From assembly GCF_901709675.1 (NCBI RefSeq), contig NC_051094.1, positions 17,522,501 to 17,586,500 of the forward strand: 64,000 bases of DNA, written 5' to 3'. Made by a program: the position numbers and the translations under genes. The DNA is from Syngnathus acus. Its lineage: Eukaryota > Chordata > Actinopteri > Syngnathiformes > Syngnathidae. The notes under the pieces were generated by a model. The model was not told the origin of the DNA. It did no database searches and worked only from the letters and a program-made list of their open reading frames with translations. Below are positions 22,013 through 33,130 of this stretch, in pieces (position 1 is the stretch's first letter; each line of letters begins with the position of its first letter).

Positions 22013-22349
22013 AACACTCATGGACCGTAATGGAGCAGCAGAGGGTCCTCGGCCAGACGGGGGACCCTTCAATGATTTAGGGACAGGCATGGGAACCAGT
22101 GTCGAGCATGATGGCAGGTCAAGACTAAAAGCAACTCCGTTCCACAGAGTCAGCACACGGCCTGCTGGCTCCCCTCTAAGAAGGTTTGGATATTCCGGCA
22201 GCCTGTTACTTAGCACAACTGGACAAGTCACGACTCAACTTCCGACGGATGTGCATCTTGCAGCATCCGTCGGAACTTCAGACGCCCACACATCCAATAC
22301 AAAACATCCGTCATTTGAAAATACGCATACAAGAACACGTGGAGATGAG
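22013..22349 (+). CDS. ehmt1: EHMT1 (GLP) histone-lysine methyltransferase, first coding exon seen
   Basis: EHMT1 forms a heterodimer with EHMT2/G9a in the nucleus and writes H3K9me1/me2; its ankyrin repeats read the same mark (known for the family). Fifteen in-frame exons are visible here, about 730 residues, ending before the pre-SET/SET domain. This exon follows acceptor GAGTTTCTTCAG; ATG at 22020 opens 110 codons and the donor is GAG/GTAAGA at 22349, phase 0. The product is a low-complexity, Ser/Thr/Arg-rich tail. It is the least certain exon: the N-terminus of EHMT1 is poorly conserved and I see no ARK(T/S) histone-mimic motif. EHMT1 rather than EHMT2 is chosen from exons 6-7 and 12-15 and from the arrdc1 neighbour. 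Confidence 0.6.
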
Positions 22350-23235
22350 GTAAGAACCTACAAATGTGCTTTTGAAGAAAGTGTAGCAGAATTCCAATTT
22401 TCACAAATATCTGATGAATTGATCTGACCTTGCCTTTTGTGCCCCATGATCATTTCAACCGACTGAGTCCTAAGGACAGGGTTGTGCAATGTTCGATAAA
22501 TAAACACTTGCGTGAGTGAATTTAATATTATTGACATGCAAAGTGAAAAGACATCCTGGTACTATCACACTGATAAAATGCTTCGCAATAGACTTAGCTA
22601 AACTGTGCTCTCGAGACCATATAGATATTTTTTAGGCCGATGCAGATTCCAATATTTGGCAGAAAAAAGTTCTGATAACCGATAAGCGACTTTCAAACCT
22701 CTGTCCTTACGGGAAGGCTGGGAAATATGGCAAAAACTTTCATCATGATTTAGTTTTTCCATATCTTTCGATCTCGATTATTATCACTATTTTTTAATTA
22801 TTTATATATGCATATTATTTATATATTTTAAATTATTTTTAAAACTGAAGAAACTAGAAATTACTTTGACATTTTATTAACATACGAAGTAAATAACAAA
22901 GCAAAATAAATAAGATGCAAATATAAATATAGTACATACATAAATACTTGGCAGTAAAGCAAAGGTAGACAAATGTTAAATAACATGAGACGTAATTTAT
23001 ATTCCATAATATAAAGCGCTTTTGCAGGGATGCAGGACCCAGAATACACAAATGGCTTCCTTAGGGGAAAATGAATTTTTCTTTTTTTTTAAATAATGTA
23101 AACTTTATTTCAGACGTGCTTAAGCGTATTGTGGAGACTATGGCAGACAGTCAAAATTTTCATGGTCTGCGTCACCTTTTCGATATCCAAACAGACGCAC
23201 GCCACACAGTTGAGTGACTTTTCTTCCCAACAATA
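22350..23235. other. ehmt1 intron 1, first part
   Basis: AT-rich, no recognised element or exon. Confidence 0.45.
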
Positions 23236-23239
23236 GCGT

Positions 23240-23690
23240 CACCCACCTTTGATGATGATGATGATAGAACTTTATTCATCCCACAGCGAGGAAATTCACT
23301 TGTCCCAGCAGCGCATAATGAGTGCAAGAACAATACGAGTGCAAATAAAAACAAGTGCCAGAATTACAAAAAAGGGTAAATAACAGACAAGGACAAACAC
23401 AAGTGCTGCTAGCAGAGACGAAACACATGCATGTTGTAAAGTCTGACAGTAGAGGGAATGAAGGACCTGCGGAACCGTTCCTTCCTCCACCGAGGGTGCA
23501 AAAGTGTGCCGCTAAAGGAGCTGCTCAGGGACCGCACAATCTCATGGAGGGGGTGAGAGGGACCGCACAATCTCATGGAGGGGGTGAGAGGTGTTGTCCA
23601 TGATGGATTTAAGCTTAATCAACATCCTCCTCTCACCCACAACCTCAATGGAGTCCGGGGATGTTATGTCATGGCTGACATCTGTTTCGA
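23240..23690 (-). mobile_element. LINE 3' fragment (Rex1/CR1-like)
   Basis: On + it begins GATGATGATGATGATAGAAC (3' microsatellite tail), then AAGGACCTGCGGAACCGTTC and TGTTGTCCATGATGGAT, the reverse complement of conserved C-terminal RT and 3' UTR codons. A 32-bp block GGGACCGCACAATCTCATGG... is repeated in tandem (about 23519-23583). Confidence 0.65.
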
Positions 23691-24206
23691 TTCCCTCAGG
23701 TCTGCTTTATCTTCATGTTTTCTCATGCTATTTACAACTTTGTTAATTTTTGCCGTTTACTTGCAACTCGAAACAGAACGTTGTCTTTGATTGGCTGTTG
23801 TTACACATCTGACCATGTTCTTTTTCTTTGAGTATAATGGTGGTTAGCATCTTTTAGATGGTTAGATGGTGGCTACCGCTTCTTAGAAAAAAGCTATGAT
23901 TCTATGAATCCCGAATGACCACCTGGAGTCGGTGCTTAGAGCACTGATTGACTCCTTCGCGCATGCGCAGTCCGAGTTTGCATACTAAATTAGTCACCTG
24001 TGACCCCTGGATGACCGTTGACTAGTATAAAGTCCGGTGTCACCAGAGGCTCGTTTTTTATGGAACCTTGTCATGTGAACACAAGGATTCCGAGTGACAA
24101 GCCGTCCTGGCGGTCATTCAGGATTCATAGAACTGTTGTATACGTGACTTTTGTTCCATTTCATCCCTGCTGACCGCCAGGAGGTAGTACTTCAAACACT
24201 GAATGA

Positions 24207-24558
24207 CACCACCAGACTCACCAACAGCTTCATACTCCAGGCTGTTAGGATCCTGAACTCTCTCCCCCCTTCTGCGTAGCGGCCTGTACTTTTGTGCGAT
24301 CTTCTGACTGTCTGCTGTATGCACACTTGCTCCATTTTTGCTCCTCTTATTTATTATGTTATTTGTTTATTTATTATTTATTCATCACTCTTATTTATTC
24401 ATTGTTTGTGCCTTCTTGTTTTTATTTTTTGTGTTTGCTTGTATGTATATTGTGTACTATGTCTTGTCACCGTGGGATAGTGGGAACGTAATTTCGATCT
24501 CTTTGTGTGTCTTGGCATGTGAAGAAATTGACAATAAAGCAGACTTTGACTTTGAAAT
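24207..24558 (+). mobile_element. LINE 3' fragment, family of 12697-13433
   Basis: Begins in ACCAGACTCACCAACAGCTT and ends ACAATAAAGCAGACTTTGAC. Strongly 5'-truncated, on the same strand as ehmt1. Confidence 0.8.
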
Positions 24559-24579
24559 ATCAGGTGCTGTGGTGCTTGC

Positions 24580-24949
24580 ACACAGCGACCAAACACCACT
24601 CATGCACCTCCATTGAGGGCAAGGAGAGCGCTTCCGCAATATGTTTAATGACTCAGAAATAACAAAAAGCTTTTTTTTTGCGTGCGGCAAGGACAAGACC
24701 TACGCAATCAAGTTTGGTTTAGCGCCATACTCCAAGAAGAAGCTAGTTACGAGTGTCAATAAAGCCGGACTGTTCATCCTCATGTTCGGTGAAAGTTTCA
24801 ATACGTGTTCAAAGAAAAAACAGATGTACATACACATTCGGGTTTTAGAGTATGACTGTATGACTTCAAGATATTATGGTTCAGAATTCCTGGGATATGC
24901 GAGAGCAGATGATCTGTCACAAAGTGTATTTTCACGTGCAAGAGAGTGA
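24580..24949 (+). pseudogene. Unidentified transposon-like protein fragment
   Basis: An open frame of 102 codons (24641-24949) reads FGLAPYSKKKLVTSV, GLFILMFGESFNT, and TSRYYGSEFLGYARADDL. I recall similar blocks in repeated, uncharacterised, probably transposase-derived fish proteins, but cannot name the family. It starts abruptly after the LINE and stops early. A host exon of ehmt1 is unlikely because there are no splice sites at sensible places. Confidence 0.4.
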
Positions 24950-25122
24950 ACTAAGAATAAATAATAAATATAATAGAATACAATACATCCTTGAAACACA
25001 TTGTTTTTCTAACTTATCTCACTGTCAAACGCTGGCCCCATGTTATACCTAAGGAAAATGTAATGCCATATTTTTAGGCTAAGGTTGTCTATGCTTCTGT
25101 GTGATAGAGAGAACCACCAGTA

Positions 25123-25920
25123 AACAGTGTTGGGCAAATTACTTCCAAAATGTAATTAGTTAGTTACTAGTTATCTTTCAAAAAAGTAATTCAATTACTC
25201 CTTCACAAATGTAACTAGTTAATAGGGAAAGTAATTATTGCATTAGGTTTGATTATGTAAAATAATTCAGATTTTATAGCATGTCAATACAGTTGCATAG
25301 AGTAGAACAACATAGACCTTCATTTAACTTAATATTTATTGAACAATGTAAAATAAGCATAAAATAATCAATTGTTACACAACTTCCAGATAATTGTTCA
25401 CATCAGCCGAACGCGCACACCGCACACTTTTAAACATTTTTTACGGCAAAACTCCTCTAATGAGAAAAAAAAAAAGTTACAGCACGTAGTGGCCAACAAT
25501 TCACTATATGGTAATGTAAACAATGTTGCGTCTTCGTACAGTCGAACGGCTGAAAATCAAACATAGAAAAACATAAAAACATACTCCTCATTCAAAGTCC
25601 CCCAAGCCTGCTCCCGTTTATTTTTATCCAGGTATAAGTACAAAGAAGAGTACAGCGAGGGATGAGCACGGACGGCGACAATGATCATTGTTTTGTTTAT
25701 GTTTTTGGCCCACCGTGGCGCAGAATACATTCCCGAAGCTGATTGGCTGACGCGAGGCGTCGTAAATCAAAAGTTAGTCCGTGGAAACCCAGAAGGGTTT
25801 TAGTGTTGCTTGTCGACGCGTCCCAAGCATCATAATAATGTGCCACATTCCACTGTTAGTAACGATAACAGCGTTACCACAATTAACAAAGTAATTGAGC
25901 AGTAATTGTCACACGGGCTT
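25123..25920. mobile_element. Possible MITE ('CAGTGTTGGGCAAATTACTT')
   Basis: The left end matches the common vertebrate-fish motif AGTGTTGGGCAA-TTACTT with runs of GTAACTAGTTA; the right part has AATTAACAAAGTAATTGAGC. Exact ends and target duplication were not established. Confidence 0.35.
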
Positions 25921-26177
25921 TCACACGTCAAGACAACTGAAAATCGGCCACGACAAGCTTTGTTTGTCTGCGACATGTCTGTAGGCTCATTATCGTGCTA
26001 CATCTGAGCAGTCTGACGTCGGCATTAGGGGCACTCGACTTGTTTTTCACTTTTTTCATCTTGGTGCTTCTTCCTTGATCTTTTGAGTTTGATCTTTTAA
26101 CTGGGTGAAATTTGACCTAGTTTTTTTTGGGAAATTGTTATATGCATTAATGTATGTTCATTGCTGTCTTCTGTCAG

Positions 26178-26304
26178 AAGTCTGCTGGGAAGAGAACCAA
26201 TTTGGTCTTGACAGACATGGACACTTCAGTGTCACCTGAGGTCACAGAGATTTGTGTTAAAGATGAAAAGAGAGCTGTCGTCATCTCCGCTAAACCTCAC
26301 TCAG
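26178..26304 (+). CDS. ehmt1: ehmt1 exon 2
   Basis: Acceptor CTTCTGTCAG, donor CACTCAG/GTTTTG. It enters in phase 0 and leaves in phase 1, fitting both neighbours. It encodes a linker with mixed charge (TDMDTSVSPEVTEICVKDEK). Little is conserved, so support comes mainly from phase and position. Confidence 0.65.
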
Positions 26305-26594
26305 GTTTTGTTTCATCCAATGTTCTCTGGTTAATCAGTAGTACTTAATATTGTTCTATGTCATCATATATATCATATCATGTATTGTATGATATCATAT
26401 ACATCATATTACATATGTCATATCATGTCTTATTAGCCATTGTTTTTAACTTGCACTTTTACACACTACCGAGCTGGGCACCTGAGTCCATCACAGCGTT
26501 TCTGCAGTCATAGTAGCTGACTGAACATTTCGGGTAATAAATCACCACTGTTTTTTCCAATGGCTGCTTACATTTATGATTTTTTTCTTCAAAG

Positions 26595-26677
26595 CTATGA
26601 AGAAGAAGAAAAGGAAGATGGGACTCTACAACTTTGTCTCTAAAAAGAAAGCAAAGCCTTTGAAACACCTGAAAAAT
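26595..26677 (+). CDS. ehmt1: ehmt1 exon 3, basic motif
   Basis: Acceptor TTTTCTTCAAAG, donor AAAAAT/GTAAGT. Reads MKKKKRKMGLYNFVSKKKA, clearly like the vertebrate EHMT1 block KKKRRMG.Y..V.KKK. This is probably a nuclear localisation signal (inference). Confidence 0.88.
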
Positions 26678-26679
26678 GT

Positions 26680-27500
26680 AAGTTTGTGTACATTGAAAAA
26701 TAGTTTGAAGGCTTTTTGTGTCCTAAAAAGATTCTTCTTCTCAAATTTTGTTTACAAGATCAAAGCTACACAACATTGTGTTACCTAGAATGTTTTGCAT
26801 AGCAATCGGTCAAACGCCACAATTTCTCCACAGGCCAGCTTGATTTATAAAACCTCTACGCATCCCTGTGTTGTTTCAACACTTTTATAATTATATTCTT
26901 ATTTCTGAATTCTGATGAACTAGATAGAAAGTAACTTGACATAACCAGGTTTAGCTGTTTCTTTCACAAATTGAGAGACTTAACTGCTAGGCACATGAGG
27001 TCCCAGTTGACATCGGGACTGCTCGGCAGTCAGTCACAGGGCACATACAGCATAGAGACAAACAGCCATTTACACCTCAGTTTCATACAGTCACTGAGTG
27101 GGAACTGAAGTAACACTGCTCGTATGGATGTAAGGCAAGTCAAACTTTACATCATCAGAGACCTGGACAGTCGTTATGAATACATTAAACATGAATACTT
27201 CATGTCATTGGCACCGGTGTAGGGGTTCACTTGCTGGACTTCAGTGTAGGCAGCGTCTGTTTAGTTCCCTTCAATAATTGTGTAAATGTGACCATGAATG
27301 GTTGTCTATTTGTGCCCTGTGATCGGTTGGCCGGTGGCCAGTAAAGGATGTTATCTTGCCTTTTGCCCAATGTCAGATGAGATTGGCTCCAGTTACCTGT
27401 GACGCTGAATAGAATAAGCGTTGCTTATTGAATATTGGTGGATGGAAATTAAATCCAGCCCCCATATGCTTATCAACACACATTTTTGTTTTTGTATTAT
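26680..27500. other. ehmt1 intron 3
   Basis: Contains a decayed 3' half of the tRNA-like SINE at about 27290-27450 (TTGTGCCCTGTGATCGGTTG...GATTGGCTCCAG). Nothing else was recognised. Confidence 0.5.
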
Positions 27501-27503
27501 TAG

Positions 27504-27693
27504 TACGGCGCTGTGCAGATGAGCCATTTTGGAGAAGATGGGATTACAAAATCAGGAGACACCTCAAGTATGAGACGTGAATCTTTGACTGAAGCCCAAT
27601 CTGGGGAAGCAAACAATTTTGAATACACAGAGCTGAATTTAGACTGTCTTGGTCTGAAAAGTCAGGAAGAGCTGCTTTTACCTTACTCAACAG
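27504..27693 (+). CDS. ehmt1: ehmt1 exon 4
   Basis: Acceptor TTGTATTATTAG, donor CAACAG/GTACTG; phase 0 in, phase 1 out. Ser/Thr/Glu-rich, ending YTELNLDCLGLKSQEELLL, which matches the YMEVSLDSLDL segment before the Cys-rich region of EHMT1. The long acidic region that precedes this in human EHMT1 is not seen between exons 3 and 4. Confidence 0.85.
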
Positions 27694-27795
27694 GTACTGT
27701 AACTGCCAGAGCTCAGTATTTTACTGCATTCGTGTTCCATCAATACTAAAAACAATTTTGTATAGATGTAAACTATATCTTTGTATTTTGACCAG

Positions 27796-27932
27796 ACCTT
27801 GCTGAGGTGACAGACTTAGACCTGGCTGAGGAGTTACCATTGTGCTGCTGTCGTATGGAGACTCCTCCCTGTGGAGGCAGATTGTCTGAACAGGATCAGA
27901 CCTGTATGGCCGTGGAGAGCATAGACGGAATG
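27796..27932 (+). CDS. ehmt1: ehmt1 exon 5, Cys-rich region start
   Basis: Acceptor TTTTGACCAG, donor GGAATG/GTAAAA, phase 1 to 0. Contains ELPLCCCRMETP and CMAVESIDG, matching EHMT1 PLCSCRMETP and CMATESVD. It is part of the cysteine-rich, zinc-binding region. Confidence 0.92.
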
Positions 27933-28299
27933 GTAAAAACACAACATGAGCAAAACACTTGGAGTGACATTTCCACACTGCCTACAACAAATGTTCTAAT
28001 TATTTTATTTATGAATCCTTAAAGAGACACAAAAGCGAAGATGGTTCATTTTTCACTAACAAGCCTGGTGTATGTATTCTTTTTTTGTCAGTGAAATGCT
28101 AAAAGTTAGCATTTTCTATTTTACCCATTCATTTTGGAGAAATAATGAAACAACAAATACCTTTTAAAATCCCCACTTTTAATGAGGAATAGGGCCATAC
28201 ACCCCTCCACTCCATGTCTTGGTTGATGACGTCACGGAAGGAAGCGATCACAATTTCCCCATTAGAAATCATTGTACAGACTAGACCTTAAAACACGGG

Positions 28300-28400
28300 T
28301 AGGCAACTCCGGTCTTCGAAGGCCGGCGTCTTGCATGTTTTCCATGTCTCCTTGTTGCAACACACCTGATTCAAATGGTCAGATAATTAGCAAGGTCTGC
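28300..28400. repeat. hAT-MITE-like fragment
   Basis: AGGCAACTCCGGTCTTCGAA and CAACACACCTGATTCAAATG resemble one arm of the foldback hAT element at 47494-47706. Confidence 0.5.
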
Positions 28401-28415
28401 AGAAACTGGATAACC

Positions 28416-28450
28416 CCCCCACCCCCCACCCTAACCTTAACCCTAACCCC

Positions 28451-28481
<31 letters not shown>

Positions 28482-28482
28482 G
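28416..28482 (+). repeat. C-tract with telomere-like repeats
   Basis: CCCTAACCTTAACCCTAACC (three near-perfect CCCTAA units) followed by a run of more than 20 C and a CA run. Confidence 0.8.
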
Positions 28483-28885
28483 ACTCTCAGAGGGAGTCCA
28501 CAGTACACAAGAAGACTGGTTGAGCAAACTTTCATGTACCCTTGAGGACACTGCTGAGAAAGTAGAGCCAGCCAGGACAAAAACCACACTGCTCCTCCGG
28601 AATCCAAATTAAAAATACTGCTTGTTGGCTTTCCTCACCACATGTATCCAGTGGTGAAGGTCTCCTTGTGCCAAATGAATGCATGCAAGCCTTTATGTTT
28701 GTCGTTTTTTTCGTTATTCTCAACAGTACAGCACAATCGTCAAATAACAAAACACTACATGAGGGTGCGTGGGTGGCTGTGAATGTAACCTTTATTTTTC
28801 AAAATCAATTTTTATGCTAAAATTCAATTGTATTATAACTTTTAACAATTTTGATCATGAACAGCATCTTGTTTTCTCTCCTCAG

Positions 28886-29029
28886 CTGAATCGTTGTCAG
28901 AGACATGTGATGAAGCGTGAAAAGATGAGGCCTTCCAATTTAGTCCATTTGCTGGTTTTGTGTGAGAATCACAGGGCCAGCATGGTTAAACACCAATGCT
29001 GCCCCGGCTGTGGACTCTTCTGTAGTGTG
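28886..29029 (+). CDS. ehmt1: ehmt1 exon 6, Cys-rich core
   Basis: Acceptor TTCTCTCCTCAG, donor AGTGTG/GTGAGG, phase 0 both sides, 48 codons. Reads EKMRPSNLVHLLVLCENHRA and MVKHQCCPGCGLFC, nearly identical to vertebrate EHMT1 and closer to it than to EHMT2. The Cys/His pattern (C...H...HQCCPGCG.FC) is the predicted zinc site. Confidence 0.96.
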
Positions 29030-29096
29030 GTGAGGAGCATCCAAAGCGTTACAAATATACTATAGTTTTCTCCTATCTTAGTGCAAGAAAACTGAA

Positions 29097-31045
29097 TACA
29101 GTGGTACCTCTGCTTACAAACTTAACTGGTTCTGCGATCGGGTTTGTAAGTAGAAACGTTTTTAAATAGAAACAACGTTTCCCTAAGGCAGGGGTGTCCA
29201 AACGTTTTGCAAGGAGGGCCAGATTTGATAAAGTGAAGGGGCCCGGGGGCCAATAATTTTTTCGGACTTTTTTTAACTACAAACATTTTCATGCAAATAC
29301 ACACTGTTATAAAACACATTTCATTGTCACAATTGTCTTTATTTTTCAAATGACAAAATAACCAAATATAAGCCACTCAGGCAGATGTGAACAACTCTAA
29401 AAACACACATTCTGCCTTTCATTCATATCTGATGAGTCAGATAACATTGGACAAACTGTATGAAATACCTTAAATTTACATGAGTTTAAAATCATTTTTG
29501 CCTCATGAATATTTTAAACAGGAGTTATAAGCAATGAAAAGTTGTCTGTTATTATTAAAACTTAAAATAAGTGAATTTTGCTCTTGTCATTTACAATATC
29601 TTTCAGAAAGTAATAGTTTGTGTCATGTCTACAGGTTCATAACATCAACAGTATTAACATGGCCACTTTGTAGCTTGCTTTAGTAATATTTACTTTTGAC
29701 TCAGCCCCGTGTGAAGAATCGCTGTTGTGATGCCAGTTCAGCTTGGAGCTACTTCACTTTATCAGCGCGGTCACTCCCTGTTAGCTTGTCGTATGTGTTA
29801 GCATGTTTAGTCTGAGAGCGTCTCTTTAGGTCGAAATCCTTAAACAAGACAACCGTCTCTTTTCAAATTAGACAAACACAATTGCCTTGATTTTCAGTGA
29901 AGAAGTATTGTAATTCCCATTTCTCTTGAAAGCGACAGCCCTCAATATCAACTTTCCTCGTTTTCTTTGCAGTCGCCATGGCAGAAATGAGCGGAGAGGG
30001 GTGGTGCTGCCACCTTTTGGTAATAGGAGGAATTACAGTTTCAAGTTTCATGATTTTTTTTAATTCGGTTTGACAGTACAGGTGGGCCATAAATAATACA
30101 TTATTTAAGCTGCGGGCTGTATGAAATCTGACCGGAGGCTGGATTTGGCCCGCGGGCCGGACTCTGGACATGCCTGCCCTAAGGAATCAATGTAAAAGCA
30201 AATAATGCGTGCTGGACTATCCCAAAAGTCACACTTTTGGCCATATTACTCTGTGTAAAACACACAGAAAACCAAAACAAAAGTTTTATTTTTGCTTTTT
30301 TAAACCTTTATAACAAAAAATAAATGTCACTTTATTCTTGACCTCCGAGGTTTGCTTGGGGAGGGGGGAACCAGTTTTAATGTTCTACACTTGCTAAAAA
30401 TACCCCTGACAAGACACAGAACAAGTCAGGCTAATAAATTATTGTATGCTTCCACGACCCGCTTGCATTGTGCTCACATACTCGTCATTACCTTTTGGCG
30501 CAATTAGTGAGTTTTCCGACTGTGTGACTGGTCATTGAACGCACTTCACACACAATGCAAGTGAAAACTTAAAAAATTTAAATAAAAGTAAAGGAACCTA
30601 GCTTCTAAAGATGGAAATTGACAAACACAAAAGTGTGTTGATGTTTTTATCGAAAACAAGCTGGTACTGTCCGACGCACGGCAACAACCTCCGCCTTTGA
30701 CTCAATGCGTGCGTGTTCCTGCAGCAGAGAGTATCTACTTTGGCACAACACCGGTCATACTCCTTCGCAAGCTCAACAATACGCATGCATTCGCCATACT
30801 ACTTTATGATTTAGAGTTTCATATCAGTAGTCTTAGGAGACATATTCTGTTCGTTTTTTACATTGCTAACACGCCGAGACAAACAGGGAATGGAAGAGCA
30901 CAGGAGGGTGGGGTGGGTGGCTGCGGCGTCGGTTCGGAAGTCGAAAATTGGTACGTAAGTAGATGCAAAAAAATCGTGAGGCTCCAGTTCGGAAGGTTCC
31001 ACTTCATACAGAAATTAAAATGAATATTTTGTTGGCGGTACTGTA
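29097..31045. mobile_element. TA-flanked mariner-like MITE hosting a hAT
   Basis: Ends TACAGTGGTACCTCTGC and GGCGGTACTGTA, TA duplication. Subterminal sequence on the left (TTGTAAGTAGAAACG) mirrors the right (GTACGTAAGTAGATGC). Without the inner hAT it would be about 0.95 kb. Lies between ehmt1 exons 6 and 7. Confidence 0.72.
29189..30176 (-). mobile_element. Non-autonomous hAT, complete copy 2
   Basis: CAGGGGTGTCC at the left, GGACATGCCTG at the right; perfect 8-bp duplication CCCTAAGG (29181-29188 and 30177-30184). The minus strand carries the transposase N-terminal remnant (about 30000-29690: MATAKKTRKVDIEG, KWELQYFFTENQGN, then an in-frame stop). Same family as 1-1810. Confidence 0.92.
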
Positions 31046-31081
31046 GATTCCTATTCATTTGCTGTGCTGATTTTCCCATAG

Positions 31082-31347
31082 GGTACCTTCATGGAGTGCC
31101 AGCCTCATGGTAGCATTTCACACCGCTTTCACAGAGATTGTGCCTCCGTTTTAAAGAATCGCAGGTTTTGTCCTCACTGTGGAGAGGATGCCAGTCGGGC
31201 GAAAGAGGTCACAATGCCCTCATTCTCCCTTCAAAGGTCAAACAAGGAATCATCACCTACATCTCCTCTGCCAAGACCTGCTACACAGATGCTCAGGGCT
31301 AAAAAGACTTGCGAGCCACAAAAAAGCAGAGAGCTGAACTTCAGCAG
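31082..31347 (+). CDS. ehmt1: ehmt1 exon 7
   Basis: Acceptor TTTTCCCATAG, donor TCAGCAG/GTAAAA, phase 0 in, phase 2 out. Begins [20 protein letters not shown] and continues [16 protein letters not shown], completing the Cys-rich region; the ECQP and ISHRFH strings are those of EHMT1. The second half is a Ser/Pro-rich linker. Confidence 0.96.
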
Positions 31348-31443
31348 GTAAAATTAGATTTTTTTCTTTTTAATCATCTAATCAAAAAACTATCAAGAAG
31401 GCAATAGGATCTAATTTTCTTTGGATTTGTTCAATTGCTACAG

Positions 31444-31509
31444 TGTTTCTGCAGGCAGAAGTTCTAACATATCACTAGAGCGTATACTGATGGGACTAGA
31501 TGATGAAAA
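31444..31509 (+). CDS. ehmt1: ehmt1 exon 8
   Basis: Acceptor CAATTGCTACAG, donor GAAAA/GTAAGG, phase 2 both sides. Encodes SLERILMGLDDEK, matching the ESALIALDSEK segment just before the ankyrin repeats. Confidence 0.85.
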
Positions 31510-31540
31510 GTAAGGTTACATTTGATATACAGCATTTCAT

Positions 31541-32394
31541 TACAGTAATCCCTCACTACTTCGCTCTTCACCTATCGCGGCCTTGCTCTATCGTGGATTT
31601 TTTCGAAAACAATTTTTTTTTTTTTTTTATGTCTCACACACATTCACATCGTCATATGCAGGAATGAAGCACACAAGACAGGCAACAAGACAGGCAACAC
31701 ATCGGGCCTTACTTGGAGCTTGGAGTGCGCGGCTTTGTCTGACCATATGACACCAATGGCCAATGGGAACATGTTGAGCTGTATCCTTGCAGCTGATTGG
31801 CTTAGCAGTTCTAACTACAATTTAGCTCAGCCTACCGCACTGTCTGTCTCAACATATCAGACCTGAGTTTCATCACGGAAGCTTTTTATACTTTGAGATT
31901 TTAGTGAAAATGTTTACAAAAGTGTTTAAGTAGTTAGTAAATAAGTGTCTCTGACAGTCAGCTTGTCTTTAAAATGTTCACAAAAGTGTTTACTAAATAG
32001 TAAACAAGAATGTTTCTTGACTTTAAAATCTTTGCAAGTGTTTAAAAATGCAAAAAAAAAGTGTTTGATAAACAACAACATTTTTAAAACTACAATAAAG
32101 GTTAATCAAAGTTTTGTGTGGATATATTGTAACAATATATTTACTCTTTTATTTTCTTTATTTTCTTATTTATTTAAATGAATAAGAATATTTCTAAAAG
32201 TCAATTTGACTTTAAATGTTTACAAAAGTGTTTAAAAATACATAAAAGTACATAAAAGTGTTTAAAAATGAAATAAAAGTTCATAAAATCCTTGTGTGGA
32301 TATTGTTATAATGTACGTTCTCTACTTTACGGATTTTCACCTATCGCGGGTGGGCGTGGAACCAATTAACCGCGGTAAACGAGGGATTACTGTA
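31541..32394. mobile_element. MITE with CAGTAATCCCTC ends
   Basis: TACAGTAATCCCTCACTACT at the left and GAGGGATTACTGTA at the right, TA duplication. The interior is AT-rich with repeated CAAAAGTGTTTA motifs. The same terminal sequence is built into the composite MITEs (for example 5318-5370) and at 61624-61700. Confidence 0.8.
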
Positions 32395-32453
32395 TTTTGG
32401 AAACATGCACTTGACAGTTCATAGACAATTTATTGAGCTTCATGTTTTTGTAG

Positions 32454-32542
32454 CCTGAAATCAACAAAAGTAAATTACCCGACTGGACAGCTCTACATTT
32501 CTGCAGAAGAAGGAGAGCTCCAGAGGGTCATTCATCTATTAG
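32454..32542 (+). CDS. ehmt1: ehmt1 exon 9, ankyrin start
   Basis: Acceptor CATGTTTTTGTAG, donor CTATTAG/GTAACT, phase 2 to 1. Reads GQLYISAEEGELQRVIHLL, the first ankyrin helix pair (human QLYFSARQGELQKVLLML). Confidence 0.93.
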
Positions 32543-32658
32543 GTAACTTCAATATTGTTTTCTTTTTTTCATCTTATGAGCGATACAAGCTGTCTGACTT
32601 CACGTAATGTTTTAGTGCAATTATGCATCGTGTCAACTACCAAACTTGTCTATTGCAG

Positions 32659-32765
32659 TTGATGGAAAGGATCCCAACTGTCTGATGGATAACCAAAACA
32701 AACGAACACCCTTACATGCTGCTGCAACTGAAGGGCATGAAGAAATTTGCCATATGCTAATTCAG
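32659..32765 (+). CDS. ehmt1: ehmt1 exon 10, ankyrin repeat
   Basis: Acceptor TGTCTATTGCAG, donor ATTCAG/GTGAGG, phase 1 to 0. Contains the ankyrin consensus [20 protein letters not shown]. The following intron is 11.6 kb and nearly all transposon. Confidence 0.95.
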
Positions 32766-33130
32766 GTGAGGAGGAGTCTCACTGCTTTCCTCGGTTTGTT
32801 AAAAGTCAGGCAACAAACATTGAAAAGTTCTTGAGACCTCTTGAATCCCTATTCAATGAGTAACTCTTGTTAAAAAGTGATAAGATCATAGGTATACAGC
32901 ACTTTAATCACTAAATAATTTGTACAATTCAGAATGTGCCATCTGCTGTTTGAATCTAGCACCCTCTCATCTCCGGGCATTTCTGGAGATGTGATATCAC
33001 AGAAGCCAAAGCATTCATAAATGGCTACTGTCGCATTGTTTTTGCTGTGCATATGACACACATCTAAAATTTTCATGCATGAAAGATGCAGCTCAAGTTT
33101 GTCGCAGAGTTTTAACATTTCATGTGTGTC

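Noticed and set aside
24641-24949. Possible ehmt1 exon or independent host gene
   Set aside because: No suitable splice sites, abrupt start after a LINE, early stop and no similarity to EHMT1; kept only as a transposon-like fragment.
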